Assembly: GCA_030622135.1 (NCBI GenBank)
Contig: JAUXGL010000007.1
Span: forward strand, 1-48,356
Length of the DNA: 48,356 bases
Direction: 5' to 3'
Origin: Deltaproteobacteria bacterium
Lineage (GTDB): Bacteria; Myxococcota; B64-G9
Part shown: in pieces, positions 40,862 through 48,356 of the stretch
How the letters are laid out: each line of letters starts with the position of its first letter
Numbering within the stretch: the stretch's first letter is position 1
Notes under the pieces: generated by a model
Told to the model about the DNA's origin: nothing
Databases searched by the model: none
The model's input: the letters and a program-made list of their open reading frames with translations, nothing else
Position numbers and translations under genes: made by a program

Positions 40862-43315
40862 ATGCGCCGCGCCATCGTCGGATTCACCCTGATCCTGCTG
40901 ACCTCCCCGAGCGCCCGGGCCCAGGACGACTACTCACACACTTTCGACATGCAATTCCCCGCCGCCTCGGTGGCCAGCTGCCCCGGCCCGCTGTCTCTGG
41001 GCTACAACCCGGCGGAGCTGGCCTGGGGTCCTGCGCTGGAGATGCTCTACCTGCACCAGGAGCGCATCAACCCGGACGACACCGAGAATCCATTCAGGGG
41101 CCGGGCGGACGGCCTGCTCTTCTCCATGGGCCGGCTCGGCTTTGGAGTCCAGTGGATCCGTCCCTACGCCGACGACAACCGGAGCAACTACTTGAAGTAC
41201 ACCATCGCGGCTCCGCTGATGAACGCCGGCCGCTGGTTCTCCTTGGGTTACGGGATCGAGATCCTCGATCCCACCCGTTCCGACGAGGACCCCGCCATCG
41301 ACTTCATGGCCGGTGCGCAGGTGCGTCCGCTACGCTACCTTTCCTTCGGCCTGGTGGGCCGCAACCTGGGACGCGCCAAGATCGGAGGAGTCCGCTCCGA
41401 CCCCACCCTGGATATAGGCATGGCCGTCCGCCCCCTGTGGTTCGCGCCGGAGAGAGTCACGCTGGCCGCCGACCTCCGCCTGGTGGTGGAGGCCGGCGCC
41501 CCACGGGTCCGCTTCACCGGGCACTTCTCTCTGCTGGACGGCATCAGCGTCTTCGGCAGCGCCGATCTGGACGGCAACTTCGGTGCGGGACTCATGGTGG
41601 ACTTTTTACGGGTGGGAGCGGGCAGCTACATGGATTTCTCAAACGCCGATGGGATGGAGCCCGACAACCTGTTGTTCGCCGCCCGGTTATCACGAGATAT
41701 CAAGCCCGGCTTCGCCGTGAACCGCAAGCGAACCGCGGAGTTCGTGCTGAATAGTGCGCTGGCGAAAACCCCCGAAAAAACCCGGAGCTTCTTCAGAACA
41801 CACCCAACGCTGCAGGCGATCGAACTCGCAATCGACAAGGCCGCCCAGGACATCCGCGTAGACTCCATCCTGATTAAGGTGGAGGACCCCGACCTGGAGT
41901 GGACCGACATCCAAGAACTCCACGACGCCCTGGCCGATTTCAAGGAAACGGGCAAAAAGATCTTCTTCTACCTGGAAAGCGCGACCAACCTGAGCTACTA
42001 CCTGGCCTCCATCGGCGACGCCATCTACATGGCACCCGGAGGGAGGGTGGTCATCACCGGCCCCAGCATGAAGGCGCTGTTTTTGAGAGGCACGCTGGAC
42101 CTGCTGGGCGTCCGGGCGGAGTACCAACGCGTGGGCCGGTACAAGTCGGCCGTGGAACAACTGGTCAACGAGGAGACCACCGAACCCTACCGCGAGGTGC
42201 TCAACAGCCTGGCCGACGAGGTGGCCGACCAGATGTACTCGGCCATCGCCGACGGCCGGGGGCTACCCCGGCCCCAGGTCCAGGCCCTGGTGGACGGTGG
42301 GCTCATGCAACCCGTGGAAGCCCAGGAAGCCGGGCTGGTGGACGCGGTGATTCACTTCGACGAAATCGACATGGAGATGGAGAAGGCGCTGGGGCACTCG
42401 CCCAGCCGGATGGGCTACCTTCACCAGCGCCGGCACCACGATCGCTGGGCCGACCTACCCACCATCGCCGTGGTGTACGCCACCGGTACCATCGCCTACG
42501 GAGATTCTTTCGGTGGCGGCATGAGCGCCCGCGAGATCGCCGGGATCCTTTCCGCGCTCCGGAGCCAGACCATGGTGGACGCCGTTGTCCTGCGGGTGAA
42601 TTCGCCCGGCGGCAGCGGATCGGCGTCCGATCTGATCTGGCGCGAGGTGGTTCGCCTGCGAGAGGCCAAGCCGGTTGTGGTATCCATGGCCTCCCAGGCC
42701 GCATCCGGGGGCTACTACATCGCCTGCCCCGCGGACGTCATCGTGGCCAACCCGGGGACCATCACGGGTTCCATCGGGGTATTCTCCATCCGGTTCGACC
42801 TCAGCGAGCTGTACGCCAAGATCGGAGTCAGCCAGGAGATCGTAAAGAGGGGCAAGCTGGCCGATCTGGATTCCACTTTCCGAGGCCGGACTGATGAGGA
42901 GATGGCGCTTTTGGAAAAGCTGGTCCAGTCGTTCTACCAGGGGTTCATCGAGAAAGTCGCCGAGGGGAGAAAGCTGTCCGTCGAGGAGGTGGACGCCGTC
43001 GGTCAGGGAAGGGTGTGGACCGGACGCCAGGCCAAACAGAAAAAGCTGGTGGACGAGCTGGGCGGCTTGCGCAAGGCCATCGCCATAACCAAGGAAAAGC
43101 TGGGACTCAAAGCCAACGACCAGATCCGCATAGTCAGCCTGCCCCGTCCGCGATTCTCGTTCGGATCCTTGCTTCGGCAGGTGGGCATCCTCGCGGACGA
43201 GCCCGCGCCGCTTCCGGCGCTGATCGCCGACCCCATCGAGAGGCTGGCCCTGCTGGCCGCGCTGAGCACCGAGCCCGCCGTGATGATGATGCCGTTCTTT
43301 TTGACAATTAAATAA
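40862..43315 (+). CDS. sppA: Signal peptide peptidase SppA (67K type) with N-terminal barrel-like domain
   Basis: The 817-residue protein has a signal peptide (cleavage after about residue 20, SARAQ) and then about 260 residues of barrel-like sequence with repeated aromatic strands (LYLHQERIN, GVQWIRPYADDN). Two SppA repeats follow from about residue 300. The catalytic pair is K428 in GRYKSAVE and S615 in AASGGYYI, as in long-form SppA. It degrades cleaved signal peptides and membrane fragments. A free-standing SppA has no such N-terminal part. GGAGGA lies before the ATG. It is the third gene of the cluster that starts at 38182. Confidence 0.9.
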   Translation: MRRAIVGFTLILLTSPSARAQDDYSHTFDMQFPAASVASCPGPLSLGYNPAELAWGPALEMLYLHQERINPDDTENPFRGRADGLLFSMGRLGFGVQWIRPYADDNRSNYLKYTIAAPLMNAGRWFSLGYGIEILDPTRSDEDPAIDFMAGAQVRPLRYLSFGLVGRNLGRAKIGGVRSDPTLDIGMAVRPLWFAPERVTLAADLRLVVEAGAPRVRFTGHFSLLDGISVFGSADLDGNFGAGLMVDFLRVGAGSYMDFSNADGMEPDNLLFAARLSRDIKPGFAVNRKRTAEFVLNSALAKTPEKTRSFFRTHPTLQAIELAIDKAAQDIRVDSILIKVEDPDLEWTDIQELHDALADFKETGKKIFFYLESATNLSYYLASIGDAIYMAPGGRVVITGPSMKALFLRGTLDLLGVRAEYQRVGRYKSAVEQLVNEETTEPYREVLNSLADEVADQMYSAIADGRGLPRPQVQALVDGGLMQPVEAQEAGLVDAVIHFDEIDMEMEKALGHSPSRMGYLHQRRHHDRWADLPTIAVVYATGTIAYGDSFGGGMSAREIAGILSALRSQTMVDAVVLRVNSPGGSGSASDLIWREVVRLREAKPVVVSMASQAASGGYYIACPADVIVANPGTITGSIGVFSIRFDLSELYAKIGVSQEIVKRGKLADLDSTFRGRTDEEMALLEKLVQSFYQGFIEKVAEGRKLSVEEVDAVGQGRVWTGRQAKQKKLVDELGGLRKAIAITKEKLGLKANDQIRIVSLPRPRFSFGSLLRQVGILADEPAPLPALIADPIERLALLAALSTEPAVMMMPFFLTIK

Positions 43316-43759
43316 AAAGGGAGACACAGACGAGGGTGCGGGGGGGGGAAACCCACTAACCCTCGGGGATGCATCTCCCAAAAGGAGGAGCAATCGTGCA
43401 GACAGACAGGTGGGGGGGGAACCATGCACGCCCACAGCGAGTCACTCCTCTAACCCAATCCGGTTGTCAAAGCACGAAGAACACCAATCTCCCGACCGAT
43501 CGCAAACCCTAAGGCCAAACTCTCCGTCTCCGTGTGCTGTTCTGTTTACTGCACTTTCTGTGCCATATCAAACCTAGCCTAATCAGTTATTCGGTTTGTT
43601 TTTTCTTTCCAGGCGGTTACAAATGAATCGAAGTGCAGTTTTTCCTTGCTCCCATGGACCGAAACGTGGTATCAGCACCATACTGATTATGGGACGATGG
43701 AAAAAACCACGGCTTATCTAGCCACTTGGGCGTGGTAAAACACCCCGGGGGGAACCTAA
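43316..43759. other. Intergenic stretch with G-runs and one short ORF
   Basis: Runs of nine G (43340-43348) and eight G (43412-43419) flank a near-perfect palindrome GGGGATGCATCTCCC (43364-43378). Apart from the 38-codon frame at 43396, no gene is seen. The AT-rich part 43540-43620 and the last 100 bases before the response regulator do not show a convincing promoter; no sigma-54 TGGCAC-N5-TTGC motif was found. Confidence 0.45.
43396..43512 (+). CDS. Possible 38-residue peptide with strong ribosome site
   Basis: A GTG-started frame of 38 codons with AAAGGAGGAG (43381-43390) five bases upstream. The product (MQTDRWGGNHARPQ...) is polar, with Thr, Asn and one Cys, and has no known match. The eight-G run lies within its first codons. 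The strong ribosome site is the only real support; it may be chance. Confidence 0.2.
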   Translation: MQTDRWGGNHARPQRVTPLTQSGCQSTKNTNLPTDRKP

Positions 43760-45160
43760 ATGACCATTCCAATCAGAATCCTGGTAGTCGACGACGATCC
43801 AGACACCCGCTCGCTGATCGAAGTGTTCTGCAAGAACGAACCGTACGCTCTCATTTTCGCCGCCAATGGTAAGGAAGCCATCGAGACCATCCGGATGGGC
43901 AACACCAACATCGTGATTACCGACATCCGCATGCCGGAAGTGGGCGGCGAGGCAGTCCTTACCGAGGTGCGCCGGTACAATCCCCAAATCCCGGTGATCC
44001 TGATGACCTCCTACGGAAGCATCGAGGACGCGGTCCACTTCCTCAAGGCAGGCGCCTACGACTACATCGCCAAGCCGTTGACCCGGGATACGTTCTGCCA
44101 CCGGATCAACCTGGCGATTGAGAGCTTCGAGATGACCATGAAAATCTCCCAACTGCAGTCGGACCTTAAACGCTACACCGATCGCGAGCACGTGGTGGGC
44201 AACTCCCTGCCCATGCGCAAGGTGATGGAGAAAACCGAGGCCGTTGCGCAAACCGACGCTTCGGTGGTCGTCTACGGGGAGAGCGGCACCGGCAAGGAGC
44301 TCATCGCCCGAAGCATCCACTACTCTTCCCGGCGCGCCCAACAACCGTTCGTGCCGGTCAATTGCGGCAGCCTGCCGGAAACCCTGCTGGAGAGCGAGCT
44401 GTTCGGATACAAACGGGGGGCTTTCACCGACGCCCACGCCGACACGCCCGGGCTGGTAGTGGAAGCCAACAAGGGGACCTTGTTTCTCGACGAAGTGGGA
44501 GAAATCAACCCCAAGGTCCAGGTCAAGCTACTACGATTCCTCCAGGACAAGGAGATCAAGCCGCTGGGCTCCACCAAGACCATCCGGGTGGACGTACGCA
44601 TCGTCTCGGCGACCAACCGGGATCTGCGGGCGGCCATAGAGGAAGGAGTGTTCCGCGAGGACCTGTACTACCGTCTCAACATCGTACCCATCCTGATCCC
44701 GCCGCTGCGCGAGCACAAGGAAGACATCCATCTGCTGGCCGATCACTTCCTGAGAAAGTTCTCCAAGGAGTTCGAGAAAGGCGTAAAGGCCCTCTCTCCA
44801 CTGGCCCTCCAGAAACTGGTCGGCCACGACTGGCCCGGAAACATCCGCGAGTTGGAAAACAAGATCCAGCAGACCGTGGTCATGGCCACCAGCGACGTCA
44901 TCCAGCCGGAGGACATCGACCTACCCGGGGAGTTGGACACCTTCAAGCAGGAAAAACGGAAAATCGTCTCCCAGTTCGAGCACAGCTACCTCACCAATCT
45001 TCTCTCCCTCCACGACGGCAACATTTCCCGCGCCGCCCGCGCGGCCGGCATGGACCGCAAGAACTTCTGGCAACTGATGAAGAAACACAAGGTAGACGCC
45101 CAGGCCTACCACGACAAACCGGAGGAAGAACCGGAAAAAACACAGCGATTCCGGGTTTGA
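43760..45160 (+). CDS. NtrC-family sigma-54 response regulator
   Basis: The 466-residue protein has an N-terminal receiver domain (1-120) with D11-D12, phospho-acceptor D55 (ITDIRMP), T83 and K105; an AAA+ domain (about 140-375) with GESGTGKE and FLDEVGE; and a C-terminal Fis HTH (about 415-445). The sigma-54 loop reads GAFTDA (220-225), a variant of GAFTGA seen in other members. No histidine kinase is encoded in this window, so the sensor partner is elsewhere or the regulator is an orphan. It starts 444 bases after SppA. Confidence 0.93.
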   Translation: MTIPIRILVVDDDPDTRSLIEVFCKNEPYALIFAANGKEAIETIRMGNTNIVITDIRMPEVGGEAVLTEVRRYNPQIPVILMTSYGSIEDAVHFLKAGAYDYIAKPLTRDTFCHRINLAIESFEMTMKISQLQSDLKRYTDREHVVGNSLPMRKVMEKTEAVAQTDASVVVYGESGTGKELIARSIHYSSRRAQQPFVPVNCGSLPETLLESELFGYKRGAFTDAHADTPGLVVEANKGTLFLDEVGEINPKVQVKLLRFLQDKEIKPLGSTKTIRVDVRIVSATNRDLRAAIEEGVFREDLYYRLNIVPILIPPLREHKEDIHLLADHFLRKFSKEFEKGVKALSPLALQKLVGHDWPGNIRELENKIQQTVVMATSDVIQPEDIDLPGELDTFKQEKRKIVSQFEHSYLTNLLSLHDGNISRAARAAGMDRKNFWQLMKKHKVDAQAYHDKPEEEPEKTQRFRV

Positions 45161-45203
45161 GACCCTCGACCGCTTTAAATGGCGACCCTCACAGACGCGC
45201 TTT

Positions 45204-45232
45204 TTGCGGTGCTGACGCCGGCATGCTACTTT
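45204..45232 (+). promoter_or_regulatory. Extended -10 promoter of lysC (leaderless)
   Basis: TTGCGG (45204-45209), a 17-base spacer and TACTTT (45227-45232), with TGC extending the -10. The ATG at 45241 is only eight bases from the -10, so the transcript starts at or next to it. No Shine-Dalgarno is present. Confidence 0.5.
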
Positions 45233-45240
45233 CCTAGCCG

Positions 45241-46443
45241 ATGCCCATTCTTGTGCAGAAATACGGGGGAAGCTCGGTCGCCGACGAGGAGAAGATCGCC
45301 GCGGTAGCCCGGCGGGTCTGTGCGGCCAAGAAGAAGGGCTACGATCTGGTGGTGGTGGTAAGTGCCATGGGCAAGACCACCGACGAGCTGATGGCACTGG
45401 CCCGCCGCATCCATCCCGATCCCCCCCGCAGAGAACTGGACATGCTGATCTCGGTGGGCGAACGAATCTCCATGTCACTGCTCAGCATGGCCATCCACCA
45501 GTGCGGGCACGACGCCATCTCCTTCACCGGCAGCCAGTGCGGCATCATCACCAGCGACCGCCATTTCGACGCCCGCATCATCGAGGTCCGCCCCTTCCGC
45601 ATCCAGGACGAGCTGTCCCGGGGGCGGATCGTCATCGTGGCCGGGTACCAGGGGATGTCCTACGCGCGCGAGATCACCACCCTGGGACGCGGCGGATCGG
45701 ACACCACCGCGGTTGCCCTGGCCGCGGCCCTGGACGCTACGGCCTGCGAGATTTTCGGGGACGTGGACGGGGTCTACTCGGCCGATCCCAAGGTGATCGA
45801 CGACCCCAGGCACATCGCCACGCTGGGTTACGCCGAGATGCAGGAGTTGGCCGAGAGCGGAGCCCGGGTGCTCAACGCAACCGCGGTGGAGTTCGCCAAG
45901 GAGCGAGAGATAGCGCTGCTGGTGCGGCGTGCCGACGGAAAGGGGAGCGGAACCCTGGTACGCAAGAACGCTCCGCGCGCCCCGGGAGTGGTGGTGGGCA
46001 TTGCCCACGAGGAGTCGATCATCGTAGTCGCCTCCGACGGCCAGGACCCGAACCTCGACGACCAGTTGCTCGGCTTTCTCGACGATCAAAGCATTCCGGG
46101 CAAGCAGTTGTCCATGCACCGCTTCGGCTCCGGAGACGGAACCGCCGTGGTGGTCTCCCGGGAGAAACTACCCGATCCCGCCGGCCTGAGGTCGCTGATT
46201 TCCGCACGCTTCGGTGAACGGGTCCGGCTGGGGCAAGACCTCGGAGCGGTGTCGATGATCGGCACCGGGATCAACCAAACCTTTTCAAACCTGCGCCGCA
46301 CCCTAAAATCCCTGGGGACCGCCGCCATCCAACCCGCCGGCGTCCACACCTCCTCCTTCCGCATCACGGCGCTGATCCCCGGCGAGCAGGTGAAGGCAGC
46401 GGTGAATCTGCTGCATAAAGAGTTTATCGAGGAAGAATCCTAG
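45241..46443 (+). CDS. lysC: Aspartate kinase
   Basis: The 400-residue enzyme phosphorylates aspartate, the first step of Lys/Thr/Met synthesis. The kinase domain (about 1-230) carries KYGGSS at the start (usually KFGGSS), [17 protein letters not shown] and the [10 protein letters not shown] loop; two ACT domains (about 265-395) give end-product inhibition. It is monofunctional (no homoserine dehydrogenase). The ATG at 45241 is leaderless by the promoter geometry. A group II intron inserted 59 bases after the stop, in the opposite orientation, does not disturb it. Confidence 0.95.
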   Translation: MPILVQKYGGSSVADEEKIAAVARRVCAAKKKGYDLVVVVSAMGKTTDELMALARRIHPDPPRRELDMLISVGERISMSLLSMAIHQCGHDAISFTGSQCGIITSDRHFDARIIEVRPFRIQDELSRGRIVIVAGYQGMSYAREITTLGRGGSDTTAVALAAALDATACEIFGDVDGVYSADPKVIDDPRHIATLGYAEMQELAESGARVLNATAVEFAKEREIALLVRRADGKGSGTLVRKNAPRAPGVVVGIAHEESIIVVASDGQDPNLDDQLLGFLDDQSIPGKQLSMHRFGSGDGTAVVVSREKLPDPAGLRSLISARFGERVRLGQDLGAVSMIGTGINQTFSNLRRTLKSLGTAAIQPAGVHTSSFRITALIPGEQVKAAVNLLHKEFIEEES

Positions 46444-46501
46444 CGCCTCGCCAATAAACGGTAACTTCTCCATAACCCCGGGCAGCAATAGGGATTTGCC
46501 G

Positions 46502-46576
46502 ATAGGGGTAGGAAGGTCCGGTTACCCGGACCCTCCCCCCTCCGAACCGTGCATGCGGATCTCCCGCACACGGCTC
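46502..46576 (-). ncRNA. Group II intron domains V and VI
   Basis: Domain V (46576-46544, minus strand) starts GAGCCGTGTGCGGGAGATCC and closes with GCATGCACGGTTC, the canonical 33-34 base hairpin with a two-base bulge. Domain VI follows with a GTCCGG-GTAA-CCGGAC hairpin; its outer stem pairs GGAGG-type runs with CTTCCT/CCCC, leaving A46509 unpaired seven bases before the 3' end (46502). This bulged A is the branch nucleotide. Confidence 0.9.
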
Positions 46577-46589
46577 TCCGGTCGGTGGT

Positions 46590-47933
46590 TCACCGCCGAG
46601 CGGGTTGACAGGCCTCTGCATGGGCTGCAACGAGGGAGAACAACCCATGCTCGGCAAAGAAAGCATTGGGCCACCGGTTGTGGTCCTGGCCACGCCCTCG
46701 ACCTTTGCTTCCGCGACGCCTTTTGCGGAGAATGCTCCGCAGCCGCATCCGCAGCCATTTGTCCAGTCTCGGGAATGTGGTTTTGTGGCTGTGCTTGAAA
46801 TAGGCAAACCAGCCGATTGTCGTCTTGTTGACATTCGAGATGACCGCCTCCAGGCTGTGGCCGTTGGTGCGCTTCGTCTTTGACCGGAGCACATCTCTGA
46901 GCTTCTTGATGCTCTTCTTTCTTGGCCATCGATACCCTCGCTCGAAGTGGTACCCAAGAAAGTCGAAGCCTCCTGGCTGGGTGGCATCTACTATTTGGGT
47001 CTTTTCCGGGTGCAAGATGAGTTTGACTGCACCCGTCCACTCCTGCAGCATCGCGAGCGCCTCTTGGGCTTCAGCCTCGGTGCGGCACAGGACCACGAGA
47101 TCGTCTGCGTATCTGACCATCTCGAATCCCGCTTTGGCCATGAGATGGTCGAGTGGGTCGAGGTAGATGTTGGAAAGCAGTGGACTTACTACAGCCCCTT
47201 GCGGGGTGCCTTGTTCCGGCGTCCATGTTGCTGCCGTCTCCATGACCTCCTGCGTAAGGAATGCGCAGATGAGGTCGAGAACCTTACCGTCAACCACTTT
47301 GTCTCTCACCCTGTCAAGCAAGGGTTCGTGCGAAACTGTGTCGAAGTAGCTCTTCAAATCCGCATCCACCACCCAGGTGAATCCGGACTTGAGCAGTGTG
47401 TCTACGCGCCGTAGCGCGTCCCGGCAGCCTCTTTCCGGACGAAACCCGTAGCTGTGCTCTGCGAAGTCCCTGTCGAAGATTGGCTCCAAAACACTGCGTA
47501 ACGACGTTTGGACTACGCGGTCCCGCACTGTTGGTACACCAAGTGGGCGCTTCTCTGCTTTGTGTCCAGGTTTGGGTATCCATACCCGTCGTATCCTTTG
47601 CGGGTGGTATGCGCCGTCTCTTAACGCTTTGTGGAGGCGGGTCAGGTTCTCCTCTAGCCTTGTCTCGAACATCTCAATCGTCTGGTTGTCCACCCCGGCG
47701 CTCCCCCGGTTGGCTTTCACTCTCTTGAAGGCCGCCCGCAGGTTGCGCTCGGAGTACACCTTGTCTATCAAACTATGCCACTTGCCTCCTTTCACCCCTT
47801 TTTCAAGGGCCGTCAACATGCGCTCCGTCCACACAGAAGGCTCCACCCATGACCACCGGTCGCGGGCTTCTCCTGCTTGCTTAGCCCTTTCGGGCACTGG
47901 CGCAGGTTTGCTTTCCTTCCGTCTGTCCTTCAC
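46590..47933 (-). CDS. ltrA: Group II intron reverse transcriptase/maturase
   Basis: The 447-residue protein has reverse-transcriptase motifs: GVDNQTIEMF (RT0-1), RRVWIPKPGHKAEKRPLGVPTVRDRVVQ, YGFRPERGCRDAL, the catalytic RYADDLVV (YADD), and PEKTQIVD/FLGYHF. A maturase-specific (GIIM) domain follows (about 330-420, GWFAYFKHSHKTTFPRLDKWLRM-type helix). No HNH endonuclease domain is visible, so it depends on other primers for second-strand work. GTG 47933 is preceded by AGGAAGGTGG. It binds and splices its intron RNA and reverse-transcribes it into new sites. Confidence 0.95.
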   Translation of the reverse strand: MKDRRKESKPAPVPERAKQAGEARDRWSWVEPSVWTERMLTALEKGVKGGKWHSLIDKVYSERNLRAAFKRVKANRGSAGVDNQTIEMFETRLEENLTRLHKALRDGAYHPQRIRRVWIPKPGHKAEKRPLGVPTVRDRVVQTSLRSVLEPIFDRDFAEHSYGFRPERGCRDALRRVDTLLKSGFTWVVDADLKSYFDTVSHEPLLDRVRDKVVDGKVLDLICAFLTQEVMETAATWTPEQGTPQGAVVSPLLSNIYLDPLDHLMAKAGFEMVRYADDLVVLCRTEAEAQEALAMLQEWTGAVKLILHPEKTQIVDATQPGGFDFLGYHFERGYRWPRKKSIKKLRDVLRSKTKRTNGHSLEAVISNVNKTTIGWFAYFKHSHKTTFPRLDKWLRMRLRSILRKRRRGSKGRGRGQDHNRWPNAFFAEHGLFSLVAAHAEACQPARR

Positions 47934-48356
47934 GCATCCACCTTCCTGGGCTCCCTCGCTCCACGCCCATTACGGCGCTTCATCGCTACTATGAGCCCTC
48001 TGACTCCTATGTGGCTCTCCCAAGCCGCATAGGTCTCTCCGCTTCACGTGCACGGCCTTTGTGACCATTCTGTCTCCAACCACCCAATGCTCCCTCGCCG
48101 CAGCTTTGACACGCTACCCCTCAGCTCGTCGAGTCCTCCGCTCCATCGGAGCGGTCCAGGCTTCGCCATTCCCTAGCAGGCTCGCCGGAGTCGTCAGGCC
48201 GAATCGAGTTCCTTTAGTACGGACTGGTCACTCACCTCCAGTTGCTTCCCACCTCGCCTCTTGGCGACGCAGTTACTTTCGGTTACAGGCCGGAGAGCGC
48301 ATGCCTGAGAGGGACTTTCACCCTCCTGACCATGCACGCTCGCGGTCGCACTAGGG

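Larger units (their letters stand above)
46502..48351 (-). mobile_element. Complete group II intron
   Basis: The intron is on the minus strand: 1850 bases from its 5' start GTGCGAC (48351 downward), just after the exon bases CCCTA at 48356-48352, to its 3' end ...CCCCTAT at 46502. The 5' part (48351-47934) is the structured RNA, including GGAGGGTGAAAGTCCCTC. The RT/maturase gene lies in domain IV. Domain V and domain VI follow (46502-46576) with a bulged A seven bases from the 3' end. It is inserted in the gap after lysC, antisense to it, and all essential parts look intact. Confidence 0.93.

Noticed and set aside
41899-42894. 331-codon plus-strand frame inside sppA
   Set aside because: Arg/Gly/Pro-rich out-of-frame translation of a high-GC gene.
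44417-44434. GAFTDA in the response regulator as a defect
   Set aside because: The Gly-to-Asp change at this loop position is found in functional family members, so it is not listed as unusual.

Overview
The window looks like a chromosomal segment of a Gram-negative (diderm) bacterium of the deltaproteobacterial type (Myxococcota/Desulfobacterota-like). The signs are the tyrA-cmk-ispH-rpsA-IHF order, outer-membrane beta-barrel proteins, lipoproteins with aspartate/cysteine-rich repeats, FHA-domain signalling proteins, two sigma-54 activators and an endonuclease-type MutL. Most of it is high-GC and densely packed, with many ATGA-type overlaps. The exact lineage cannot be fixed from the sequence alone. 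No tRNA, rRNA or CRISPR array was seen.

Layout. 0.2-3.7 kb: a large cysteine-rich lipoprotein and an FHA-GGDEF diguanylate cyclase. 3.8-6.0 kb (minus): a coupled acyltransferase/SDR pair, divergent from mutL-miaA (6.0-8.7 kb). 8.7-10.0 kb (minus): a secreted barrel-like protein, divergent from a run of core genes: tyrA-like, cmk, ispH, rpsA, IHF, HIT hydrolase, mutS and an N-acetylmuramoyl-L-alanine amidase (10.2-20.2 kb). 20.2-27.75 kb: an accessory, visibly AT-richer segment between the amidase and xerD. It holds a tight promoter/operator with no gene behind it, a small ORF with a dGTPase-family HD hydrolase, a small membrane protein, a four-gene minus-strand operon (ECF sigma, zinc anti-sigma, secreted caspase fused to a barrel, lipoprotein) and a DUF4258/YgiT zinc-finger toxin-antitoxin-like pair. 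27.8-37.0 kb: xerD, then one long plus-strand cluster: site-2 protease, trpS, scpA, scpB, rluB-like, HEAT-repeat lipoprotein, TPR/cyclic-nucleotide-binding protein. 37.2-43.3 kb: a small membrane protein, then a TPR-barrel protein, an FHA/sigma-54 activator and a barrel-fused SppA protease. 43.8-46.4 kb: an NtrC-type response regulator and a leaderless aspartate kinase. 46.5-48.35 kb (minus): a complete group II intron whose 5' splice site lies five bases from the window end.

The most promising candidate for an undescribed system is the 22.2-26.6 kb operon. An ECF sigma factor and a membrane anti-sigma with a DUF4384-like outer domain are coupled to an exported caspase-family protease that carries its own C-terminal beta-barrel, plus a lipoprotein with a predicted propeller. 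This suggests an envelope-stress-controlled extracytoplasmic caspase. Other notable points are ispH lacking any canonical start codon (probably AUC), a shared TGCTAC extended -10 placed almost on the ATG of three genes lacking a Shine-Dalgarno, a sigma-54 activator with GACTGA in place of GAFTGA, and the barrel-SppA fusion.
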